Source: Rhodospirillales bacterium
GTDB taxonomy: Bacteria; Pseudomonadota; Alphaproteobacteria; Acetobacterales; Acetobacteraceae
Reading direction: 5' to 3'
Length of the DNA: 32,111 bases
Assembly (NCBI GenBank): GCA_947460455.1
Contig: CANHKG010000027.1
Location: 1-32,111, forward strand
Below, in pieces: positions 15,437 through 22,456 of the stretch. Numbering within the stretch: the first letter of the stretch is position 1; every line of letters begins with the position of its first letter. A model generated the notes under the pieces. It saw nothing but the letters and a program-made list of their open reading frames with translations. It searched no databases and was not told the origin of the DNA. A program made the translations under genes and the position numbers.

Positions 15437-15771
15437 TCCTTCGCCTCCTGCAAAGCCGCTTTCTTCGCCGCATCGGCCGCTTCCTGGGCGCGCAGCATCT
15501 GGTGATACACCGGCACCGCCAGCCCCAGCCCGCCGCCCTTGGCCACGTGCTTGCCGATCTCCTGGGACATCATCGGCCGCCACTGCTCCTCCGCCACCCC
15601 ACCGCCGAACATCCCCTTCGAAGTGTCGACGGTCGCGAACATCGGCGCCACCAGCTGCCCCAGCACCATCGCCTCGAAATCCTGGGCCGTCTTCCACACG
15701 CGGGCCTTGGCCGGATCGGCCAGCTCCGCCACGCCGGGCTTCGCGCCCTGGATCACCACGCCCGAACTCAT
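15433..15771 (-). CDS. flgJ: Rod-binding protein, FlgJ N-terminal domain type
   Basis: This 112-residue protein corresponds to the rod-scaffold domain of FlgJ. It shows the AQDFEAMVLGQLVAPMF block (about residues 29-45), GGGVAEEQWRPMMSQEIGK and the GLGLAVPVY segment that mark this domain. The muramidase domain of enterobacterial FlgJ is absent, as is usual in alphaproteobacteria, where another enzyme opens the peptidoglycan. It overlaps flgI and the flgN-like gene by 4 bp each (ATGA), giving tight coupling. Confidence 0.88.
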   Translation of the reverse strand: MSSGVVIQGAKPGVAELADPAKARVWKTAQDFEAMVLGQLVAPMFATVDTSKGMFGGGVAEEQWRPMMSQEIGKHVAKGGGLGLAVPVYHQMLRAQEAADAAKKAALQEAKE

Positions 15772-16862
15772 CGCACTACCAGCTCCGCCTGCAGCGCACC
15801 CGCCGCCTTGATCGACTGCAAAATCGTGATCATGTCCCGCGGCCCCACCCCCAGCGCGTTCAGCCCCGCCACCAAATCGCGCAGCGTCACGTTCTGCGGC
15901 AGGATCCCCAGGCGCCGATCGCTCTGGTCGTCGATCTGCACCTGGCTCCGCGGCGTCACCACCGTCTGCCCCTGCGACAGCGGCCCGGGCTGGGACACAT
16001 CGGCACTCTCCGTCACCCGGATCGTCAGGTTCCCCTGCGCGATCGCCACGGTGCTGATCCGCACATTCGCCCCCATCACGATGGTGCCGCTGGCCTCGTC
16101 GATCACCACCACCGCCGGGCTGTCCGGCTCCACGCGCAGCACCTCGATCCGCGCCAGCGCATCCACCACATCCCGCCCGGCCAGGTTCAGCGCCACCGTG
16201 CGCGGATCCGTCGCCGTCGCCGTGCCGCCGCCCAGCGCGCGATTGATCGCATCGGCCATCCGCCGCGCTGTGGTCAGGTCCGGATTGCGCAGCCCCAGCC
16301 GCGGCGCGTTGCGGCTCGCCAGCTGGAACGCCACCTCGCGCTCCACCGTCGCCCCGTTCGGAATCCGCCCCGCCGTCGGCACCCCGCGCGTCACCGAAGC
16401 CGCAGCCCCCCCGGCCGCAATCGCCCCGGTCGCCAGCGCGCCCTGCGCCACCGCATACACCTCGCCATCGGCGGCCAGCAGCGGCGTCACCAGCAGCGTT
16501 CCGCCCGTCAGGTTCGTCGCATCGCCCAGCGCCGAGACCGAAACATCAATCCGGCTCCCGGTCCGCCCGAACGGCGGCAGCTCCGCCGTCACCATCACGG
16601 CGGCCACATTCTTGGTCTTGAGCTTGGCCTCCTGGTCGCGCGTGTTCACGCCCAGCCGCTCCAGCATGCCGATCAAGGATTGCCGGGTGAACACCGCGGA
16701 ATCCAGCTTGTCCCCGGTGCCGTTCAGCCCCACCACCAGCCCGTACCCCACCAGCTGGTTGCCGCGGATCCCCTCCATGTCCGCGATATCCTTGATCCGC
16801 ACCTGCCCATTCGCTGGGAAGGCGCCGAGCAGCACGAACAGCATGAAAACAAGTCGGATCAC
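15768..16862 (-). CDS. flgI: Flagellar P-ring protein FlgI
   Basis: This 364-residue protein has a Sec signal peptide (hydrophobic VFMLFVLLGAF, cleavage near ANG-Q) followed by the highly conserved VRIKDIADMEG, NQLVGYGLVVGLNGTGD and KNVAAVMVTAELPPF blocks of FlgI. It builds the P-ring bushing in the peptidoglycan layer. I chose the GTG at 16862, which gives a normal signal peptide and has GGAG 8 nt upstream. An in-frame ATG at 16907 with GAGGGA upstream would add 15 residues and sits about 15 nt after the expected sigma-54 start site, so it remains possible. It is the first gene of flgI-flgJ-flgN-like. Confidence 0.93.
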   Translation of the reverse strand: MIRLVFMLFVLLGAFPANGQVRIKDIADMEGIRGNQLVGYGLVVGLNGTGDKLDSAVFTRQSLIGMLERLGVNTRDQEAKLKTKNVAAVMVTAELPPFGRTGSRIDVSVSALGDATNLTGGTLLVTPLLAADGEVYAVAQGALATGAIAAGGAAASVTRGVPTAGRIPNGATVEREVAFQLASRNAPRLGLRNPDLTTARRMADAINRALGGGTATATDPRTVALNLAGRDVVDALARIEVLRVEPDSPAVVVIDEASGTIVMGANVRISTVAIAQGNLTIRVTESADVSQPGPLSQGQTVVTPRSQVQIDDQSDRRLGILPQNVTLRDLVAGLNALGVGPRDMITILQSIKAAGALQAELVVR

Positions 16863-16933
16863 GGCAGGCGCTCCAGGATCACGGGAACGGTTCAGCAATC
16901 TTTGCATCGCAGTCTTTCCCTCACTCCCGCCTC

Positions 16934-16948
16934 GCAATCCCCGTGCCA
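16934..16948 (-). promoter_or_regulatory. Sigma-54 promoter of flgI
   Basis: On the minus strand the sequence is TGGCACGGGGATTGC, a perfect -24/-12 element (TGGCAC, five bases, TTGC) with the conserved C before it and G after TGGCAC. Transcription would begin near 16922, just before flgI. Sigma-54 control of rod and ring genes is established in Caulobacter. Confidence 0.88.
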
Positions 16949-17012
16949 GCCGCAACGCCTTGATTTCCAAGGGCCTCAGCGGAAAGCCTCGGGGAGGGCA
17001 GGGCGCCCGCCA

Positions 17013-17031
17013 CCCGGCAATCCCTGCCGGG
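17013..17031. promoter_or_regulatory. 19-bp inverted repeat, probable FlbD-type enhancer (ftr-like)
   Basis: The sequence CCCGGCAATCCCTGCCGGG has perfect 7-bp arms. It lies 65-83 bp upstream of the flgI -24 box, the range used by sigma-54 activators. A second element of the same size and arms lies upstream of flgF. The form resembles the ftr sites bound by FlbD in Caulobacter. Confidence 0.65.
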
Positions 17032-17140
17032 AGGCACGCACTGCCGGCCGCGGGGGGCCGTTGAGAAGGAAATGCGCCATGCCGATGAACGATTCCTTGG
17101 CGTCCCCGCCACAGCCGGCCGCCGCCGGCCCGCACCCGCC

Positions 17141-17554
17141 ATGATCCGCGGCGTCGGCGCCCCGCCGCCCGTCTCCGGCGGCACCCGCCAGGTGCGCGAG
17201 ACCGGCGGCTTCCGCCTGCCCAAATCCGAATCCGCCCCCACCACCGGCGTCTCCGGTCCGGCCGCCGTCGGCACCCCCTCCATGCTCGCCCTGCAGGAGA
17301 TGCCCGACCCACACCTGGCAGACCGCGAGGCCCGCCGCCGCGGGCAGGATATCCTGGCCGCCCTGGCCGCCCTCCAGCGCGCCCTGCTCGGCGCCGGCCC
17401 GATCGACGCCGAAGCCCTCGCCCGCCTCGCCCAGGATGTGCCCCAGGCCTCCGATCCCGCCCTGCGCGCCGCCATCTCCGCGCTCGTCCTGCGCGCCCGC
17501 ATCGAGGCCGCGCGCCTCGAAACCACCCGCCAAGCCCCCCCAGGCGGCGCCTGA
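17141..17554 (+). CDS. fliX: Class II flagellar assembly regulator FliX
   Basis: This 137-residue cytosolic protein has the FliX layout. A Gly/Pro-rich disordered N-terminus (about 1-45) is followed by the conserved MLALQEMPDPHLADREARRRG block and a helical C-terminal domain (QDILAALAALQRALLG, then a DPALRAAISALVLRARIEAARLE tail). In Caulobacter, FliX links early flagellar assembly to the activator FlbD and thus to sigma-54-dependent class III genes. Divergence from flgI is the arrangement known there. I took the ATG at 17141 because residues upstream do not resemble the family; an upstream in-frame ATG at 17072 is possible. Confidence 0.88.
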   Translation: MIRGVGAPPPVSGGTRQVRETGGFRLPKSESAPTTGVSGPAAVGTPSMLALQEMPDPHLADREARRRGQDILAALAALQRALLGAGPIDAEALARLAQDVPQASDPALRAAISALVLRARIEAARLETTRQAPPGGA

Positions 17555-17720
17555 CACCCAATCGTCATGACCAGATGTCGACAACCCCTTGGCGCCGCAA
17601 CATCGCCCCGTTATAAGCCGGCCGGTCTGGAAGGCCCGGGGGGGCCCTGGATGGTACCCTGATCCTCGGGGCCCATCGCGGCGACCCCTGCCGGCCACAA
17701 CGCCGCAGGATCGCCCCAGG

Positions 17721-18137
17721 ATGATGGTCACGCTCCCGCCTGATTACGTGCCGTCCGATACCGAGGAGTTCATGAACCCGCTTCAGGTGGAGTTCTTCCG
17801 CCAGAAGCTTCTCCGCTGGAGAGCCGACCTGCTGCGCGAGGCAGACGGCACGCTGGCAAGCCTCTCCGAGGGTGGCATCACCGAGGCCGACATCACCGAC
17901 CGCGCCTCCGTCGAAACCGACCGGGCGCTGGAGCTGCGCACCCGCGATCGCGCCCGCAAGCTCATCAACAAGATCGACCAGGCCCTCCAGCGCATCGACA
18001 GCGGCAGCTACGGCTTCTGCGAGGAAACCGGCGAGCCCATCGGCCTGCGCCGCCTCAACGCCCGCCCGATCGCCACCCTCTCGATCGAAGCCCAGGAACG
18101 CCACGAGCGGATGGAGCGCGTCCACCGCGACGACTAG
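17721..18137 (+). CDS. dksA: RNA polymerase-binding transcription factor DksA, one-cysteine type
   Basis: This 138-residue DksA works with ppGpp in the RNA polymerase secondary channel. The alphaproteobacterial N-terminus LPPDYVPSDTEEFMNPLQ is clear. The coiled coil (about 30-95) carries the acidic tip pair Asp57 and Asp60, matching the DxxD pair of Escherichia coli DksA. The globular end has FCEETGEPIGLRRLNARP and ATLSIEAQERHER. Only Cys100 remains of the four zinc cysteines, as known for some alphaproteobacterial DksA proteins, so no zinc finger can form. Adjacent ATGs at 17721 and 17724 are equally good starts. It follows fliX, and its 3' end is repeated downstream. Confidence 0.92.
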   Translation: MMVTLPPDYVPSDTEEFMNPLQVEFFRQKLLRWRADLLREADGTLASLSEGGITEADITDRASVETDRALELRTRDRARKLINKIDQALQRIDSGSYGFCEETGEPIGLRRLNARPIATLSIEAQERHERMERVHRDD

Positions 18138-18229
18138 CCTCCCGCGCGCTCACCGCGACGACTAGGCCTCCGCGCGCTCACCGCGACGACTAGCCTTCCG
18201 CGCGCTCACCGCGACGACTAGCCTCCCCC
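18123..18229 (+). repeat. 28-bp tandem repeat derived from the dksA 3' end
   Basis: Three full units (18123-18150, 18151-18178, 18179-18206) and a partial fourth begin with CACCGCGACGACTAG. The first copy is the last four codons (His-Arg-Asp-Asp) and stop of dksA plus 13 bp. Later copies have small changes in the spacer. Because 28 is not a multiple of three, the copies are not in one frame. Confidence 0.93.
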
Positions 18230-18284
18230 GCACACCGTTTCCCCTTCCGCACGGCGCCGAAACTGCTCTAGAACGCCCGTAACG

Positions 18285-18304
18285 GCACCCCAAGCAAGGG
18301 GTGC
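18285..18304 (+). other. Hairpin before the first binding-protein gene
   Basis: GCACCCC and GGGGTGC form a 7-bp stem with a 6-nt AAGCAA loop, 20 bp before the ATG at 18324 and just before its ribosome binding site (CGGGAGA). It could be an operator-like palindrome or an mRNA structure; no regulator is adjacent. Confidence 0.4.
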
Positions 18305-18323
18305 GCCATACGGGAGACGCTCC

Positions 18324-19646
18324 ATGATCCGCCGCCGCCATCTGCTCGCCGCCACTGCCGGCGCCCTCGCCGCGCCCGCCATCGTGGAGAAGGTCGGCGC
18401 CCAGTCCGCCTTCGACTGGAAGCAGTTCAAGGGCACCCGCCTCGAGGTCAATTTCGGCAAGTCGCCGCGCCCCGACGTGCTGCAGGCCAACCAGAAGGAG
18501 TTCGAGGAACTCACCGGCATCCGCGTCGGCTTCGAACAGGTGCCGGAACAGCAGCAGCGCCCCAAGATCGCGCTCGAACTCGCCTCCGGCCGCCCCAGCT
18601 TCGATGTCGTCAACGTCTCCATGCACGTGCAGAAGAAGCTGGTCGAGAAGGGCAACTGGCTGGAAGACCTCCGCCCGCTGGTCGCCGACCCCAAGATGAC
18701 CTCGCCCGATTTCGACCTCGGCGACTTCTCCGCCCCCGGCATGGCCGCCAACACCGCCGCCGATGGCCGCCTGATGGCGATCCCGGTCAACCAGGATCTC
18801 TTCATCCTGTTCTACAACAAGGCCCTGTTCGCCGAGAAAGGCATCAAGCCGCCGGCGACCATGGATGAAATGATGGCCGCGGCGCTGGCCCTCACCGACA
18901 AGTCCAAGGGCATCGCCGGCTTCGTCGGCCGCGGCCTCAAGAACGCCAACCTGCCGCTCTACACCACCATCCTGCTCGGCCATGACCAGGAAACGATCAG
19001 CGCCGACGGCACCACCCTGCTGATGGACACCCCCGCCGCCATCGAGGCCGCGACCTTCTACAGCAAGCTGCTGCGCGAGGCCGGGCCGCAGGGCGTCGTT
19101 GGCTTCAACTGGTCCGAAAGCCAGACCACCTTCGCCCAGGGCCGCGCCGCCATGTGGCTGGATGGCGTCGGCTTCTCCGCCCCGCTGATCGACAAAACCA
19201 AGTCCCGCGTGGCCGACACCGTCGGCTTCATGCCGATCCCGCGCGGCCCCAAGGCGCAGCATTCCGCCACCTTCATCGAAGGCGTCGGCGTGGCCCGTGG
19301 CGCCAAGAACCGCGGCGGCGCCTGGCTCTATGTCCAGTGGGCCACCAGCAAGGCGATGTGCGCGGAATACCTGCGCACCGGCTCCGGCACCCCGCCGCGC
19401 GCCAGCGCCTATAGCGACCCCAAGGTGCTGAACGGCTCCGTCTTCCCGAAGGAGTGGTTCGACACGGTGCAGGCCTCGCTCAAGATCGCCCGCTCCGGCC
19501 TGCCCGTCATCGTCGGCGTCACCGAATTCCGCGATGTCTTCGGCGTGGCCCTCACCAACACCATCACCGGCGCTGATCCGAAGGCCGAGCTGGTCAAGGC
19601 CACCGAGATCTTCAAGCCGGTCCTGGCCAAGGAACTCGCGGGCTAG
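18324..19646 (+). CDS. ABC transporter substrate-binding protein (family 1), first of a pair
   Basis: This 440-residue extracellular solute-binding protein has an N-terminal export signal with a twin-arginine-like start (MIRRRHLLAATAG) and cleavage near residue 26. The mature domain shows the SBP_bac_1 layout: EFEELTGIRVGFEQVPEQQQ (about 53-72), FDVVNVSMHVQKK, NKALFAEKGIKPPATMDEM (about 169-187), GRAAMWLDGVGFSAPL and a C-terminal helical part. Such proteins usually bind sugars or polyols in the periplasm and feed a permease. No permease or ATPase gene is adjacent. It is followed after 123 bp by a close paralogue. The ligand is unknown. Confidence 0.9.
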   Translation: MIRRRHLLAATAGALAAPAIVEKVGAQSAFDWKQFKGTRLEVNFGKSPRPDVLQANQKEFEELTGIRVGFEQVPEQQQRPKIALELASGRPSFDVVNVSMHVQKKLVEKGNWLEDLRPLVADPKMTSPDFDLGDFSAPGMAANTAADGRLMAIPVNQDLFILFYNKALFAEKGIKPPATMDEMMAAALALTDKSKGIAGFVGRGLKNANLPLYTTILLGHDQETISADGTTLLMDTPAAIEAATFYSKLLREAGPQGVVGFNWSESQTTFAQGRAAMWLDGVGFSAPLIDKTKSRVADTVGFMPIPRGPKAQHSATFIEGVGVARGAKNRGGAWLYVQWATSKAMCAEYLRTGSGTPPRASAYSDPKVLNGSVFPKEWFDTVQASLKIARSGLPVIVGVTEFRDVFGVALTNTITGADPKAELVKATEIFKPVLAKELAG

Positions 19647-19657
19647 CCTGGCACTAC

Positions 19658-19679
19658 CCCCCTTCCTTCGGGGAGGGGG
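19658..19679 (+). other. UUCG-tetraloop hairpin between the two binding-protein genes
   Basis: A 9-bp C/G-rich stem (one G-U pair) closes a C(TTCG)G loop, the extra-stable UUCG tetraloop. No T-run follows, so it is more likely an mRNA-stabilising or attenuating structure than a full terminator. It lies 11 bp after the first gene's stop. Confidence 0.6.
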
Positions 19680-19769
19680 CGAGACCCAACAAAAGCAGGC
19701 AGGCGGTTCTGTTTTCGACAAAAAACAAGACGCTTGCTTGCTTCACCACCCCAAGGGAGGACCCTCCGC

Positions 19770-21092
19770 ATGATCCGCCGCCGCAGTCTCCTGGCCGCAT
19801 CCGCCGCCCTGCCGATCTTCAACATCGTCGAAACCGCCAACGCCCAGTCCAAGTTCGACTGGAAGATGGCCCGCGGCGCCAAGATCGAGGTCAACTTCCA
19901 GAAGGGCCCGAACGCCGACGTCCTGGAACGCAACCACAAGAAGTTTGAGGAGCTCACCGGCATCCGCGTCGGCTCGGAGCAGATCCCGGAGCAGCAGCAG
20001 CGCCCCAAGGTGGCGCTGGAGATGTCCACCGGCCGCCCGACCTTCGACGTGGTCGCCGTCGCCCTGCACGTGCAGAAGCGCCTGGTGGAGCGCGGCAAGT
20101 GGATGGAAGACCTGCGCACCTGGATCCGCAACCCGGACGTCACCTCGCCGGATTTCGACTTCGCCGATTTCGCCGCCCCCGCCCTGCGCTGGGGCACCGG
20201 CGCCGATGGCGCCATGCACACCCTGGCCAGCAACTACGACGTGTGGCTGATGTTCTGGAACCAGGCCCTGTTCGCCGAAAAGGGCGTCACCTTCCCCAAG
20301 ACCATGGATGAGATGCTGGCCGCCGCCCGCACCCTCACCGACAAGTCCAAGGGCATCTACGGCATGGTCGGCCGTGGGCTGAAGAACGCCAACCTGCCGC
20401 TCTACACCTCCTTCCTGATGGGCATGGACCAGGACACCGTCTCGGCCGACGGCAAGTCCCTGCTGATGAACACCGACCAGGCGATCTGGGCCGGCGAGAT
20501 GTACAAGCGCCTGCTCACCGAAACCGCCCCCCCGGGCGTGATCGGCTTCAACTGGAGCGAGAGCCAGACCAGCTTCAGCCAGGGCAAGATCGCCATGTGG
20601 ATCGACGGCATCGGATTCTCCGCCCCGCTGATCGACCCGAACAAAAGCCGCATCGCCAAGGACGTGCGCTTCTCCCCGGTCCCGCCGGGCCCGAAGTCGC
20701 ATCACTCCGCCACCTTCTGCTCCGGCCTGTCGATCCCGGCCGCGTCGAAGAACAAGCTTGCCGCATGGCTCTACATCCAGTGGGCCGCCGGCAAGGAAAT
20801 GGGCAAGGAGCAGGTCCGCCTCGGCGCCGGCACCCCGCCGCGCGCCTCCATCTGGCGCGACCAGTCGATCCAGCAGGGCTCGCCCTTCCCCAAGGAGTGG
20901 TTCGAAACCTCGGCGGAATGCCAGCGCATCGGCCGCCCGGGCCTGCCGGAAATCGTCAGCGTCACGGAATTCCGCGATGTTTATGGCGTGGCCCTCACCA
21001 ACACCCTTGGCGGTGCCGACGTGAAGACCGAGCTGGCCAAGGCCACCGAGGCCTTCAAGCCGATCCTCGACAAGGAAAACGCCGCCGGCTAA
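19770..21092 (+). CDS. ABC transporter substrate-binding protein (family 1), second of a pair
   Basis: This 440-residue paralogue is the same length as the preceding protein and has a similar twin-arginine-like signal (MIRRRSLLAASAALP). Long blocks are shared, among them EELTGIRVG, PEQQQRPK, GRGLKNANLPLYT, GFNWSESQT, FSAPLID, GTPPRAS and the C-terminal VTEFRDVYGVALTNT. Differences gather in likely ligand-contact loops. For example, the MAIPVNQDLFILFYN region of the first is TLASNYDVWLMFWN here, which suggests a different ligand. AAGGGAGG stands 9 nt before the ATG. A strong terminator follows. No transporter genes are adjacent, so both proteins must serve a permease encoded elsewhere or act as receptors. 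Confidence 0.9.
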   Translation: MIRRRSLLAASAALPIFNIVETANAQSKFDWKMARGAKIEVNFQKGPNADVLERNHKKFEELTGIRVGSEQIPEQQQRPKVALEMSTGRPTFDVVAVALHVQKRLVERGKWMEDLRTWIRNPDVTSPDFDFADFAAPALRWGTGADGAMHTLASNYDVWLMFWNQALFAEKGVTFPKTMDEMLAAARTLTDKSKGIYGMVGRGLKNANLPLYTSFLMGMDQDTVSADGKSLLMNTDQAIWAGEMYKRLLTETAPPGVIGFNWSESQTSFSQGKIAMWIDGIGFSAPLIDPNKSRIAKDVRFSPVPPGPKSHHSATFCSGLSIPAASKNKLAAWLYIQWAAGKEMGKEQVRLGAGTPPRASIWRDQSIQQGSPFPKEWFETSAECQRIGRPGLPEIVSVTEFRDVYGVALTNTLGGADVKTELAKATEAFKPILDKENAAG

Positions 21093-21107
21093 CGCACGCC
21101 CCCGAAA

Positions 21108-21133
21108 GCCCTCCTCCCACCAGCGGGGAGGGC
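21108..21133 (+). other. Hairpin after the second binding-protein gene
   Basis: GCCCTCC and GGAGGGC pair around a 12-nt loop, 15 bp after the stop and upstream of the intrinsic terminator. It is similar in composition to the hairpin between the two binding-protein genes. Confidence 0.4.
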
Positions 21134-21170
21134 AGGGGGTTGCACCACCAAGCATCGGATAAGACTAAGG

Positions 21171-21203
21171 TTTCGGGCCCCTCGCAGGGCCCGAAATTTT
21201 TTT
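21171..21203 (+). terminator. Intrinsic terminator of the binding-protein pair
   Basis: TTTCGGGCCC and GGGCCCGAAA form a perfect 10-bp stem with a 6-nt loop, followed by seven T residues. Confidence 0.95.
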
Positions 21204-21249
21204 CCTATGGCCTCTTGCGCCGAGTGTCGTGTTAGTGCATATTCTAACC

Positions 21250-21699
21250 ATGCACACAGACGACACCATCAACCTGGGCCGCGCGCTCGCCGAAGTGATC
21301 TTCGGCCTGCTGATCGCGATCGCCCTCCATCTGGGGCTGCCGCAAGCGGCGGTCGCGCGCCTGCGCGCCCGGATGGCGGCCACGGCCGAGGAATGGGAGG
21401 CGCTCTACACCGCCTGGCTTGCCGCCCGCCTCGCCTCGTCCCCCGTGCACTCCCGTCGTACCCGCCGCCGGAAAGCCATCCGGCAGGCGCACTCCGTCTC
21501 GCGCACCCGCCGCCGGTCTTCGCCGCGCGCTGCCGCATGTCGCACCATGCCGCGCCCCAGTCGCGTCCGACCGCAATGGGCCGCCGCACCTGTCACCTCG
21601 TCCCCGCCGATCCGTCTGAACGCGCCAACGGGCCAGCCGCGAAAATTTCGCGCCTGGCCCGCCGGGCCGACTCACGTCCTAATTGTTCCGTATTCGTAA
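21250..21699 (+). CDS. Small basic hypothetical protein with one membrane segment
   Basis: This 149-residue frame starts at the ATG at 21250; an upstream in-frame start at 21229 is possible. Residues 9-28 (LGRALAEVIFGLLIAIALHL) look like a membrane helix. A short helical stretch with Trp and Tyr follows (EEWEALYTAWLAARL), and then a long tail rich in Arg, Pro and Ser. I recognise no family. The tail looks like disordered or non-coding high-GC sequence, and no good ribosome binding site is seen, so only the first 60 or so residues are persuasive. It is convergent with flgH, with 13 bp between the ends. Confidence 0.4.
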   Translation: MHTDDTINLGRALAEVIFGLLIAIALHLGLPQAAVARLRARMAATAEEWEALYTAWLAARLASSPVHSRRTRRRKAIRQAHSVSRTRRRSSPRAAACRTMPRPSRVRPQWAAAPVTSSPPIRLNAPTGQPRKFRAWPAGPTHVLIVPYS

Positions 21700-21712
21700 C
21701 TTAACCGGAACC

Positions 21713-22456
21713 TCAGAACGGCAGCACGATATCCAGCACCTGTTGGCCCCAGCGCGGCGCCTGCACATCGGTCAGCTGGCCACGCCCGCCATAGGCAATC
21801 CGCGCCTCGGCCATCCGCTCGTGCCGCACCGTGTTGTCGCTGCCGATATCCTGCGGCCGGATCACGCCCGCCACCGCCAGTTCGCGCAACTCCGAATTCA
21901 CCCGCACCTCCTGCCGGGCGGCCACCACCAGGTTCCCGTTCGGCAGCACCTGGGTGACAACGCCGGCGAGCCGGAGCGTCACGGTCTCGTCGCGCTTCAT
22001 CTCCGCCGTGCCGGTATTGCCGTTCGCGCTGGAAAGCCCGACCAGGTTGTTCATGTCCGCCCCGGTCAGCAGCCGCGGGATCGCCGTCGTCTCCAGCCCC
22101 AGCAGGTTCGGCAGCCCCAGGCTCTCATTGCCCTTGCGGCTCGCCGCCGTGTTGTTCTTCAGGCTCGCGGTATCGGCGATGTTCACCAGCACCGTCAGGA
22201 TGTCGCCCACCTGCGCCGCCCGCTGGTCCTTGAAGAAGGCCCGGCTGCCGCTGCGCCACAGCGAATTCGCCATCGGCACCGCCGTCTGCGGCGCCGGCAT
22301 CGGCATTGTCATCGGCCGGTAGCTGGCCTCCTGCGTCGGATCGGTCGGCTGCGTCATCGAAGGCGGCCGGCCGACTTCCGAAAGCCGCTGCAGGTTGCCG
22401 CATCCCCCCAGCAGAACCGGAGCAAGGATGGTGGCGAGAAGAAGAGTATGTTTCAT
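21713..22456 (-). CDS. flgH: Flagellar L-ring lipoprotein FlgH
   Basis: This 247-residue lipoprotein has a signal peptide ending in a lipobox LGGC, with Cys19 as the acylated residue. The FlgH blocks are present: SLWRSGSRAFFKDQRAAQVGD (about 65-85), ILTVLVNI, and the late LPNGNLVVAARQEVRVNSELRELAVAGVIRP segment with the closing WGQQVLDIVLPF. It forms the outer-membrane L-ring with the P-ring inside it. Its ATG overlaps the flgA stop by 4 bp. It is the last gene of flgF-flgG-flgA-flgH. Confidence 0.95.
   Translation of the reverse strand: MKHTLLLATILAPVLLGGCGNLQRLSEVGRPPSMTQPTDPTQEASYRPMTMPMPAPQTAVPMANSLWRSGSRAFFKDQRAAQVGDILTVLVNIADTASLKNNTAASRKGNESLGLPNLLGLETTAIPRLLTGADMNNLVGLSSANGNTGTAEMKRDETVTLRLAGVVTQVLPNGNLVVAARQEVRVNSELRELAVAGVIRPQDIGSDNTVRHERMAEARIAYGGRGQLTDVQAPRWGQQVLDIVLPF

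Noticed and set aside
17032-17045. GGCACGCACTGC as a plus-strand sigma-54 promoter for fliX
   Set aside because: The GG-to-GC distance is two bases short of the required one.
18123-18229. 28-bp repeats considered as a CRISPR array
   Set aside because: The repeat units follow each other without spacers and derive from the dksA end. No cas gene is near.
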